DNA of 64,000 nt from the NCBI RefSeq assembly GCF_018100805.1, contig NZ_JAGJEA010000014.1:62001-126000 (forward strand), written 5' to 3'. Positions 28,208 through 36,612 of the stretch are shown one piece after another. Both the position numbers and the translations under genes were made by a program. Numbering within the stretch: position 1 is the stretch's first letter; each line of letters starts with the position of its first letter. This DNA is from Aquimarina sp. MMG016 (GTDB taxonomy: Bacteria > Bacteroidota > Bacteroidia > Flavobacteriales > Flavobacteriaceae). The notes under the pieces are model-generated. The model was not told where the DNA came from and did not search any database. It saw only the letters and a program-made list of their open reading frames with translations.

Positions 28208-30589
28208 TTAATTCGGCGTAATATTAAAATCATCTATATAAAAGGTAACGTCTGCCGGCGTAGTACCAGGATCAACATTACCAGGTTTTACTACTAACAT
28301 AGTATATACAGATTCGTCTGATGTATTAGGAAATGCATTGGTAGATAAGTCAAAGGACATTTCTACCCAATCGTTTGCTGTTGTTAGGTTTTGAGCATAA
28401 GGTGCTGGATTACCAATAGCACCTCCTTCATTAGGGATAGCAACAATCTCCAGACGTATCTCTTGGCTTGGTAAGGTCGAATAAATCTTGAAGGTAATAG
28501 TAGCATTGTTTGTAAAGGAACCAGTTTCAAAAATGTTTTGAAACCCGCCAAAACCGTCTGCACCGGTTAGCTTTGTAAACTGATACACCTTATCAGATGT
28601 ATTTATTCCTCCAGAAACTGGATTATCTAAAATTTCTTTTGATTGATTTGACCCAAAAGAAATATTAAACCCTTCGCAATCTTCAAAATCTACAGGGAAT
28701 GAAACCACATCCATAGTTGGTCCTCCACTACAGCTGCCGCCACTCAGGAATAATGCCACGTTATCTATATTTACGATTCCTAACTGATCTCCCATATCAA
28801 ATAATACACGACCATCTGCTGCCCCAGGAACACCCATAAATGTATACTCAAATCTTGTTGGTGTTGTTGATAATACTGGATTATCTAATCCAGGTGTTTC
28901 ATTAGTGTTTGCATTGGCAAAGTCAGGATTACCGCTACGGCCGACTCCTGCAATAAGTGTTCTACCATTAGCACTAGCATCAGTCCAAGCATCAAATGAT
29001 AGGATATATGTTTGACCATCTTCAATATTTAATTGTTGACTCAAGTTTACCGAAAATGGAGTGCCGACTGCTCCTACATTTACTTGATAGAACGTATTGT
29101 TGCCTTCTGTTACAACAGGTGCCGGAGGTCCTCCAACACCGGAAACCCAAGAATCACTACCTCCTTCAAAATCACCATTCATTAATAAACCATCATCAAA
29201 AACAGGATCAGGATCACCAGCATTGAGTGTTAGATCATCTAAATAGTACGTTCCTCCATTTGTAATTGGACTATCAGATTCATCATTATCTGGCTTTATA
29301 ACTAATTGGTTATATGCCGTTGGTGCTGCCGGTAAATTGGTAAATGAAAATTCTACTTCAGTCCATTCATTAGCATTCTGAATCGTTACAAATACAGGAC
29401 TAGGGTTTCCTATACTTCCATCATTTGGATTTGCCAATAATTCAAATCGGAAGACAACGTTTGCCTTCGTAGAGTATACTTTTAATTTAAAGATATCTGT
29501 AGTTGTAAGATCAAAACCGTCCGCAAATGTATTTTGAATTCCTGCAAAGAAATCTGAACCCGTAGGCTTATCTACTTTTAACACAAAATCAGAAGTATTT
29601 ATACCAGTTTTTGATGGATTTATTGTTAATTCAGAAGTGATCATAGATCCGAAATTATCTTCTGAAGGGAACGTAGCACAACCCTCAAAATCTAACGGAA
29701 GAGATGTAGCAGCTATCGGAACGTCATTACACCCATCGGTAGGGATTACTTCAATAAATGTAATATCATCGACATAAAAAGTTCCTGATACTGAAGCGTC
29801 TGCAAAACCAACAAACAAGTCAAGGTTTTTATATTGTCCGGTTGGAACAAAAGGCTGCCCATTTTGCGGATCTCCATTAATAAAACTTCTAACCGCATCC
29901 GTGGAGAAATTAAAATCTAATAATTCCCAACCTGTTCCTCCATGTGCAGTATTTACTTCTACATCACGTGCTCCACTAACTCCTCCTGAGAATTTAACTA
30001 ACATATTTCCCGGTTGCGAAGAGAATAATTTCAATTGGATTGTATTATTTGCTCCACTAAAATTAATGGGGGTATCTAAAGGAAATGTTACTCCCTTAAA
30101 TTCTACTCCATTAGATACGATCTCCCCAACATTTGAAGCCGTATCATTAGCCCCCGATAACTCTGGGTTTGCAATCACCTGAAATTGTGTATCAAATACT
30201 TCAACCGATCCATAGTTTACACCTGAGTCATCAAACCTAATAGGAATATTAAGTGGTAATGGAATATTTATGAATATTTCATCTTCAAAAGTGCCTTCTG
30301 CTCCAGCTACATTTTTTGCGGTTAGTATAACAGTATAACTACCTGTTTGGTAGACTTTGGTTGGATTAATTTCAGTAGAAGTTGTTCCATCACCAAAATC
30401 CCATTCGTAACTATCTGCATTCTCTGAAAGGTTGATAAAAGATACAATCCCTGTGTCCTCATTTATAGTCTGTGTAAAACTTGCAATAACCTGTGGTAAG
30501 TTGGCATCGTCATCATCTTCACAACCAAAAAAGGCAACGGATATAGCTAGAAACCAGATTATATTAGTTTTTTTGATCAATTGTTTCAT
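28208..30589 (-). CDS. Multi-domain glycan-binding lipoprotein (PKD plus CBM-like repeats)
   Basis: A 793-residue lipoprotein (C23 in FFGC) followed at once by acidic residues (EDDDDAN), a pattern of the surface lipoprotein export signal. Domains in order: a PKD domain (about 35-110, with YEWDFGDGT); a CBM-like jelly-roll (about 115-280, ending FYVDDITF); a second jelly-roll (about 295-455, LDFEGCATF ... YYLDDLTL); a CBM4/9-like domain (about 465-620, LLMNGDFEGGSDSW ... NIDNVALF); and a fourth (about 635-793, VDFEDCEGF ... FYIDDFNI) clearly homologous to the second. No catalytic motif is visible, so it is probably a surface glycan-binding protein that gathers beta-glucan for the enzymes. It is flanked by GH16 upstream (120 bp) and the phosphorylase downstream (123 bp). 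Confidence 0.75.
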   Translation of the reverse strand: MKQLIKKTNIIWFLAISVAFFGCEDDDDANLPQVIASFTQTINEDTGIVSFINLSENADSYEWDFGDGTTSTEINPTKVYQTGSYTVILTAKNVAGAEGTFEDEIFINIPLPLNIPIRFDDSGVNYGSVEVFDTQFQVIANPELSGANDTASNVGEIVSNGVEFKGVTFPLDTPINFSGANNTIQLKLFSSQPGNMLVKFSGGVSGARDVEVNTAHGGTGWELLDFNFSTDAVRSFINGDPQNGQPFVPTGQYKNLDLFVGFADASVSGTFYVDDITFIEVIPTDGCNDVPIAATSLPLDFEGCATFPSEDNFGSMITSELTINPSKTGINTSDFVLKVDKPTGSDFFAGIQNTFADGFDLTTTDIFKLKVYSTKANVVFRFELLANPNDGSIGNPSPVFVTIQNANEWTEVEFSFTNLPAAPTAYNQLVIKPDNDESDSPITNGGTYYLDDLTLNAGDPDPVFDDGLLMNGDFEGGSDSWVSGVGGPPAPVVTEGNNTFYQVNVGAVGTPFSVNLSQQLNIEDGQTYILSFDAWTDASANGRTLIAGVGRSGNPDFANANTNETPGLDNPVLSTTPTRFEYTFMGVPGAADGRVLFDMGDQLGIVNIDNVALFLSGGSCSGGPTMDVVSFPVDFEDCEGFNISFGSNQSKEILDNPVSGGINTSDKVYQFTKLTGADGFGGFQNIFETGSFTNNATITFKIYSTLPSQEIRLEIVAIPNEGGAIGNPAPYAQNLTTANDWVEMSFDLSTNAFPNTSDESVYTMLVVKPGNVDPGTTPADVTFYIDDFNITPN

Positions 30590-30709
30590 GAGTTATCTTA
30601 TTGTTTTAGAGGTTATCTGGAACTCGCCAAATAGTCATTTCGATGTGAATCAAAACTCTTCCAATTGGTTCGTTTCATAATTTTTATTAATTAAATTAGT
30701 TCACTTTTA

Positions 30710-31552
30710 TTATTGATATACACGTACATAGTCTACGACCATGGTTTGTGGAAAAACTGTTTCTGCATTTGGAGGTCCTGGTAAGTTGCCTCCAATAGCC
30801 AGATTTAAAATAATGTAGAACTGTCTATCGTTAAATACCCATGTACCTTGTCCATCAGTTTCTTCATTCACATCTTCAGGAGTGATCTGATAATACAATA
30901 CATCATCTATATAATAATTTATATAGTCTGCTCCCCATTCTATGCCATATATATGGAAACCAGTATCCACCCTATCATTTTCTAAGGTGTACGTTTTTGA
31001 TATGGAATCTTCACCTGAGTACCCAGGTCCATGGACCGTACCAAATATTTCCGTTGGAGCATCACCAGTATTCTCCATAATATCTATCTCCCCTATCTGT
31101 GGCCAGATATTACCATCACTATCATCGCCTAATAGCCAAAATGCTGGCCACATTCCCTGACCAAAAGGTAGACGTATACGTGCCTCAAAACGACCGTAGC
31201 GTTGTTGAAATTTTCCTTTAGTCTGTATTCTTGCAGAGGTGTATTGTGCCCCATTAAAATTCTCTTCCTTTGCGGTGATCAATAAAAATCCGTTTTCAAC
31301 AGTAACGTTTTCAGATCTGTCTGTATAGAATTGTAGCTCATTATTTCCCCATCCAGGAAGACCTTGTTCTGAGCCATCGCCGATGTCAAAATTCCAAAAA
31401 GAGGTATTTATTTGACCATCCACATCAAAATTATCTTCTGCCACCAAATTAGTGAATGTGACCACTGTTTGATTTTCATCGGTTGTACAGCTCATTATAA
31501 AAAGGCAGGAAATAACAAGAAATCCAATTATCTTATTCAAATTCTTATCCAT
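30710..31552 (-). CDS. GH16-family laminarinase lipoprotein (single domain)
   Basis: A 280-residue lipoprotein (lipobox FIMSC, C22) consisting almost only of a GH16 jelly-roll, which hydrolyses internal beta-1,3 or mixed beta-1,3/1,4 glucan bonds. The catalytic signature GEIDIME gives E155 (nucleophile), D157 and E160 (acid/base). Other family marks are FWNFDIGDG, the GMWPAFWLLG strand, an FHIYGIEW strand and the final MVVDYVRVYQ. The absence of a beta-bulge disturbance and the presence of the Met in EIDIME match the laminarinase subgroup rather than lichenase or agarase. It is a paralogue of the GH16 at 47905-49539 but lacks its N-terminal modules. Confidence 0.93.
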   Translation of the reverse strand: MDKNLNKIIGFLVISCLFIMSCTTDENQTVVTFTNLVAEDNFDVDGQINTSFWNFDIGDGSEQGLPGWGNNELQFYTDRSENVTVENGFLLITAKEENFNGAQYTSARIQTKGKFQQRYGRFEARIRLPFGQGMWPAFWLLGDDSDGNIWPQIGEIDIMENTGDAPTEIFGTVHGPGYSGEDSISKTYTLENDRVDTGFHIYGIEWGADYINYYIDDVLYYQITPEDVNEETDGQGTWVFNDRQFYIILNLAIGGNLPGPPNAETVFPQTMVVDYVRVYQ

Positions 31553-31563
31553 TTTTTATTTTT

Positions 31564-33042
31564 TTATTCTCTGTAGAAGTATACATTATCGATTATAAAA
31601 GAACTCCCATTTGATACAAAAGCTACTCTTGCTATGTTATTTAAATTAGGAGAACCAGGAAAAATTGCCGTTGCTTCTGTAAAGCCATTTATAGGTATGT
31701 CTATGCTTACCCAAGTACCTTCTATTAATTCTGAGCTAGGTATAGTAAACCCACCTCCTGTGTCATCGCCTCCACCATCTGAGTTATCTGCTCCAAAGTC
31801 AATTAACTGAACTGTAAGAGCTGGATTTGCTGAACTGCTCAGTTGTACATCTAAATGAAGGTGTGTCATCGCAGATACATTATTTGTTCCATCCCAACCA
31901 AGTCCCACAAAAGTTAAATTGTCGTAAGTAACAATCTGATCCCCATTGAAGCTTTGTGTTTGGATTTGTACATTATCATCATTAAATGCAGCAAAATTCA
32001 AATTATTAACACTGGTATAGGCATCACTAAATATGGATATAACATCTCCGGGATCTCTCACTGGTGGTACATCCGCACCGACAAAACTTCCTAATACTTC
32101 TAAATTTAAGGAACCTTGTGCTAAGACACCATCAAGTTGTGCTGTAATCATTGTGGTACCCTCACCAACTATTTCAATTAGTCCAAGTTCATTAACAAAC
32201 GCAACACCCGTATTGGAAGACGAAAAATCAAAATAACTAGGTGCCGAACCTACCGTGACGTTGTCACCGGTTCCTATATTAAAAGTTGCACTTAAACCAT
32301 CAATTTCTTTTGTTGACCCAACAAATAATTGTTCTGATAAATCTTCTCCTGAAAAAATAGCGGGTCTTAACTGGGCGATGGTACCTAAATTCTCAAATCG
32401 CAGTTCATCCATCCAAAAAGTAAACCCTAAATTATCATCAAATGAAGTGCCTATAGCAGGGTCATCATTTTGTAATACATCATAAGAGCCGGCAGAAAAT
32501 ACAAACATTCCTTTTTCTTGTATTAGCTTCGAAGGATCAGGTATTGGTATAATGTATTTTCTCCAATCTGTAGATAGCCGAATACTCGGCCCGTTTACTG
32601 CAAATTTATTATCTTCAAAATCGGTTCCAAAACCTACTAGGCCAACGGTTGCAGTAATGGAGCCCCGAGCCCAAAAAGTCAAAGCATCGTAACCCGTCAA
32701 GTCTCTTCCTTCTCCTCTGTCTAGAAATATTCCTCCAACAAAACTTCCGTTTGCATCTCCTGGTGCTGGCACATCAATTCTGATAGAAGAGTTCCCTTCA
32801 AAAGCTACATTATCATCTGTGCCAAATCCTTCTGGGTTGGCACCAAGTGCAGGGTCAAATGATTTAAAAAATTCGTCTGTAAGACCTACCGGACTATCTG
32901 TGTAAATATCTGCAGTATTTGGAAAGGTTGCAAAAACCGCTTCGTCTGAAAGTCCTCTTTCACAACCAGATAACATCATTAAAACCAATATTAAAGGGCA
33001 AATGGTTTTTAAATTGATATGTTTTCTATTCTTCATTGTCAT
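31564..33042 (-). CDS. Glycan-binding lipoprotein with CBM-like and Big2 domains
   Basis: A 492-residue lipoprotein (lipobox MLSGC, C27) with no catalytic motif. An N-terminal beta-sandwich (about 40-220) contains SSIRIDVP, LTGYDALTFWARG and FWMDELRFEN, typical of carbohydrate-binding jelly-rolls. A bacterial Ig-like domain (about 235-315; FSSSNTGVAFVNELGLIEIVGEGTTMITA) follows. The C-terminal domain (about 325-492) starts PVRDPGDVISIFSDAYT and ends SSFIIDNVYFYRE, and is homologous to residues about 215-380 of the lipoprotein at 49589-51679. Probably a surface beta-glucan-binding protein working with the GH16 11 bp downstream and the glycosidase-barrel protein 4 bp upstream. The start could also be the ATG two codons later. 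Confidence 0.75.
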   Translation of the reverse strand: MTMKNRKHINLKTICPLILVLMMLSGCERGLSDEAVFATFPNTADIYTDSPVGLTDEFFKSFDPALGANPEGFGTDDNVAFEGNSSIRIDVPAPGDANGSFVGGIFLDRGEGRDLTGYDALTFWARGSITATVGLVGFGTDFEDNKFAVNGPSIRLSTDWRKYIIPIPDPSKLIQEKGMFVFSAGSYDVLQNDDPAIGTSFDDNLGFTFWMDELRFENLGTIAQLRPAIFSGEDLSEQLFVGSTKEIDGLSATFNIGTGDNVTVGSAPSYFDFSSSNTGVAFVNELGLIEIVGEGTTMITAQLDGVLAQGSLNLEVLGSFVGADVPPVRDPGDVISIFSDAYTSVNNLNFAAFNDDNVQIQTQSFNGDQIVTYDNLTFVGLGWDGTNNVSAMTHLHLDVQLSSSANPALTVQLIDFGADNSDGGGDDTGGGFTIPSSELIEGTWVSIDIPINGFTEATAIFPGSPNLNNIARVAFVSNGSSFIIDNVYFYRE

Positions 33043-33046
33043 TGTA

Positions 33047-36000
33047 TTATTTTCCTATGTTAATATGTACATATGTTCGTATCTCCCATTCGTTACCATC
33101 ATCAAACCCTACAGGACTTAATCTAGGTTCAGGTGGGAATGTGTTTGGCGGAACTGCAGTTGGCGAATAACGAGGAGAAAATTCATTTAAAGAACGCCAA
33201 GTACCTCGAATCCCGATTCTAGTGTTTGGTAAAATAAACCAATCGGGTTTACCAATAGATGTCGATATATCTAACATTAATTGTACTGGATATGTTAGGT
33301 TGAAATCTCGATGATAATCATAAGGGCCCCAATCGTTTATTTGAAACGTATGTTGAAACATCCATTTTTTGTAAATCACACGAATATCTCCTCCAATTCT
33401 ATCAATTTCTCTTGGATCACTACCATTTGCCTGACCATTACCTGCAAATAAGTTGGCTATTAAGGCTAAATCCGGATTTATTTTGGATACAATTCGTGAA
33501 CGTGCTTCCCATAAATCTTTAGCAGGTACAGAATTAGGAAATGCAAATATGGTACGATCCGCTAAAAAACCAATATGCGCATCCATCGTTGTGGGAAGGT
33601 GCCAATACACAAAACCTAAATTAAACGCAAGTTTAGCATCTTCTGATCTATCACTATCCCATTGATAAAACCATGAGCCAGGAGTTGGATCATACGTAAA
33701 TAATATTTCTCCTGCTGTCGTTTTTCTATTTGCTCTTACTACAAAAGGATCGGCAAGGATGTTTCTTAATCTTGCTGTTCCACCAGCATCATTTGGTATA
33801 GCATCTACCAACGGATCTTGCCATAGAAAGTTAGGAGCTATTTGCCAGTTTCCAATTGAATAGGTAAAACCTGTTAGAAAACTATTTTGGTTTCCACTTC
33901 CATTATCTCTTAGTTTCCAACCTGCAAATGATTGTGTTTGATCCGCTCCTCCATTTGCTACCAACCCAGTAGTAGCGCCTTGTGCATACCAATTAAACTT
34001 GCCTTTAGAATACGTTATTTTTGCTTTAGCACCCCAATTATCGCCTGAATTTACCTTATCCTCATACACCACATAGTTTCCCGATTCACCTCTTATATCT
34101 TGATATTTAATATCATTTAGTGGGCTACCTGCCCATATCCCTCCCAGTGTAACACCAAATGCGCCAAAGTCTCTTTCTACTACTAGAGTAGCTCTTTCGG
34201 TTGGCCAGGGTGGAATTACACCACTTCTTACTTGATTTGCATCTAAAACACGACTTCCGGTTTCATCTAATGATATATCCGTCTCGAAATCTCTATGGTA
34301 AATACCCGTGATATCGAATTTTTTTATGTTAGTGCTATACTTTAGCAATGCAGTAGGGTTAGCGCCCCACCATATTTGGGGGCCGAATGCAGCCTTCAAA
34401 CCATTTAAACTGCCCTTACCGTTCAGTTCCATACCTAAAATTTCACCATTGTAAATATCTAAATTTGGTCCATAGTTCGCTTCTGGATACAAACCAAAAA
34501 AATCTCCTTCATAGCCCCAATGATAATGCCCTGTTCTATAAAACCCTTTTATATCAACAATTTTAGTATTCCATTCGTATTCTGCATTATAAACACGTAG
34601 CCTATTAAAATCAGCTATTTCAACATCTAGATCATTTCCTCCTTCTACACCTTGTACTACAACTGGTCTACCTACACTTTCATAAAACAATTCATTAATA
34701 GGATTCTCTGCAACATTACCGAGGATATTAAAATTTACATTGGCTCGCATACTCGGTGAAGGCCTTCCTTCTACACCAATGTAGTAGGACTGCATATGAT
34801 CGAATCCTTGTTGATTTGGAAATACATTTGCATTTGGATCTTCATTTTCTGGAGTTGTGATTAATTTACCTCCAGTGTTAAACGTAGTAAATTCAGCTCT
34901 TAGTTGACTTAATCTTATTTTTCCTCCCCTCTTGGCTTCTAATGCAGCTTTATCCCCTCTTGCTTTTAACATTCCATCCATGATTTGAATGTTATTAAAA
35001 TAATTATTAATAAAATCAAGGGTCATTCCATTGTCATATGGGTTCAGTGCATGTGCTTCTTTTAAGGCATAGTATGCAGCACGTGGATATAATTCATACA
35101 GACCTCTTTCGTTGGTTGGTCCTTTGGCACAAATACCAAACCACTCTTCATTCATATTATTATCACTTTCTTTAGCCTGATCCCGATTATAACCTCCATT
35201 GGCCCAGGACGCAGCATTGTCATGAACATCTAGGTTTTCGGTTTGCTTATATTTCCACCAACCGTCACTAAACTGAAAAGTAAAACCACCAATTGAGTTC
35301 CCGGCTTTTCCTAGCCCTGCTGCATTTTCATAAATTTCTTTCCAATTACCTAGATTGTAGTAGGCTTGAGAATATTGATCTTCTTGATTGTCTCTGGCAT
35401 TGAATGCATCTGCACCGAATTCGGAAAATAAAACAGGGAGGTTTAATTCATCTCTAACTCTTTGAAATGCATCTCCAAAAGAAATTCCACGATACATATT
35501 AGTTCCGTAAATGTCTATATCTGTACATTCTTCTTTTACGATGTCTAAAAAACCTAAATCCCCATTACAAATAGCTACGGGAGTATCAGGGTCTATTTTT
35601 TTAACCTCTTTGGTTGCATTGTTAAAAGCTCGATAAAGAAATCTTGCCGCTAACCTACTAGTATCATCTTCACCGACAGGTATATCTTCTGTCTCGGCAC
35701 CAGACCAAAACAAGTGATAGTTATTCTCGTTACCTATCATATACATTAATAATCCAGGAGTTCCTTTATAAGTATTCGCCATATCCCTGGCTTCTTTCAT
35801 TAAGACTTCTTTTGTATCCGGATTTGCATAATCGGTTTGTGGTACCCAAGCGCCATTTATGGTTAGTCCATAAGCTCCAAACGTAATATTGAGCATAGTA
35901 TAAATACCATAATTCTCATAGATGTATTTAATCCACTTGGGTTTTAGATTATACGTACGAATGGCATTAACCCCCATATTCTTTAATAAGGACATTTCAC

Positions 36001-36232
36001 CGTCTATTGCAGCTTTAATAATATCATCAGACTTTGCCCAAATTCCGGAATCAGTTATAGTAGAGCCAATTGGGACATAATCCCAATTCACACCATTGAC
36101 TATGAAATCTTTTCCGTTTACTACTAATTTTATCCCTTTACTATCATTCACAACTGATACTTGATCAATCTGTGCGCTTCCAGTTATGGTAAACAAGAAA
36201 AGTATTAGCCCTAGAAAATTGCTTTTCATCAT
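33047..36232 (-). CDS. Clan GH-A glycosidase (GH2 TIM-barrel-like) fused to a large C-terminal beta-strand-rich, probably outer-membrane barrel domain
   Basis: A 1061-residue secreted protein (signal peptide ending TGSAQ). Residues about 20-400 form a glycosidase TIM-barrel similar to the GH2 C-terminal domain: FIVNGVNWDYVP, GVNAIRTYN, E169 in YMIGNENNY (acid/base) and E271 in PVLFSEFGAD (nucleophile). The usual GH2 N-terminal sandwich domains are absent. Residues about 470-1061 alternate aromatic and polar residues in ~20 strand-like segments separated by long loops, including YEWNTKIVDIKGFYRTGHYHWG and KFDITGIYHRD, and end EIRTYVHINIGK, like a porin-type barrel. It leads the second half of the glucan locus, which has no SusCD of its own. 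It may be a surface enzyme physically linked to a channel. GH5- or GH17-related assignment of the barrel is possible. Confidence 0.72.
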   Translation of the reverse strand: MMKSNFLGLILFLFTITGSAQIDQVSVVNDSKGIKLVVNGKDFIVNGVNWDYVPIGSTITDSGIWAKSDDIIKAAIDGEMSLLKNMGVNAIRTYNLKPKWIKYIYENYGIYTMLNITFGAYGLTINGAWVPQTDYANPDTKEVLMKEARDMANTYKGTPGLLMYMIGNENNYHLFWSGAETEDIPVGEDDTSRLAARFLYRAFNNATKEVKKIDPDTPVAICNGDLGFLDIVKEECTDIDIYGTNMYRGISFGDAFQRVRDELNLPVLFSEFGADAFNARDNQEDQYSQAYYNLGNWKEIYENAAGLGKAGNSIGGFTFQFSDGWWKYKQTENLDVHDNAASWANGGYNRDQAKESDNNMNEEWFGICAKGPTNERGLYELYPRAAYYALKEAHALNPYDNGMTLDFINNYFNNIQIMDGMLKARGDKAALEAKRGGKIRLSQLRAEFTTFNTGGKLITTPENEDPNANVFPNQQGFDHMQSYYIGVEGRPSPSMRANVNFNILGNVAENPINELFYESVGRPVVVQGVEGGNDLDVEIADFNRLRVYNAEYEWNTKIVDIKGFYRTGHYHWGYEGDFFGLYPEANYGPNLDIYNGEILGMELNGKGSLNGLKAAFGPQIWWGANPTALLKYSTNIKKFDITGIYHRDFETDISLDETGSRVLDANQVRSGVIPPWPTERATLVVERDFGAFGVTLGGIWAGSPLNDIKYQDIRGESGNYVVYEDKVNSGDNWGAKAKITYSKGKFNWYAQGATTGLVANGGADQTQSFAGWKLRDNGSGNQNSFLTGFTYSIGNWQIAPNFLWQDPLVDAIPNDAGGTARLRNILADPFVVRANRKTTAGEILFTYDPTPGSWFYQWDSDRSEDAKLAFNLGFVYWHLPTTMDAHIGFLADRTIFAFPNSVPAKDLWEARSRIVSKINPDLALIANLFAGNGQANGSDPREIDRIGGDIRVIYKKWMFQHTFQINDWGPYDYHRDFNLTYPVQLMLDISTSIGKPDWFILPNTRIGIRGTWRSLNEFSPRYSPTAVPPNTFPPEPRLSPVGFDDGNEWEIRTYVHINIGK

Positions 36233-36612
36233 ATAATTATTTTGAATTGATCTTTTAAGTAATATTAAATGCTATACAAATCATTTAATCAGGAAAAGTT
36301 CTTTAAGTACAATATTTGTAAGTTTTTATCTTTTGATTTATCGATAAAACTACATTTATAGGTTTAAGAGTATATAATTTTGTACTTCAATTGAGGTTGT
36401 TAAATGTATTGTTAAAAATTATGATATCATTAAAAAAAACTCAACGAAAAATATACATCGTAAGAATTTAAGGGTATTTTTAACAATATAATAATGCTGA
36501 AACCCTTTTATTTAATAGATGTTACGATCTATACAAGTTTTTATAAAATTTACCTAAAAATATACCCATGTATAGGTAATGTAGAGTTATGTTTAACTTA
36601 TGTATAGATATT
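36233..36612. promoter_or_regulatory. 380-bp intergenic region, putative control region of the downstream glucan operon
   Basis: AT-rich region between the first propeller/LuxR regulator and the glycosidase-barrel gene, most likely holding the promoter of the minus-strand operon that runs to 19321. It contains two direct copies of ATGTATAG (36568-36575 and 36600-36607, start-to-start 32 bp, about three helical turns). The first copy overlaps a 13-mer GTATAGGTAATGT (36570-36582) that is also present next to the second regulator gene (56426-56438). An inverted copy, CTATACAA, is at 36272-36279, about 40 bp before the start codon. No ORF or RNA gene is evident. Confidence 0.45.
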
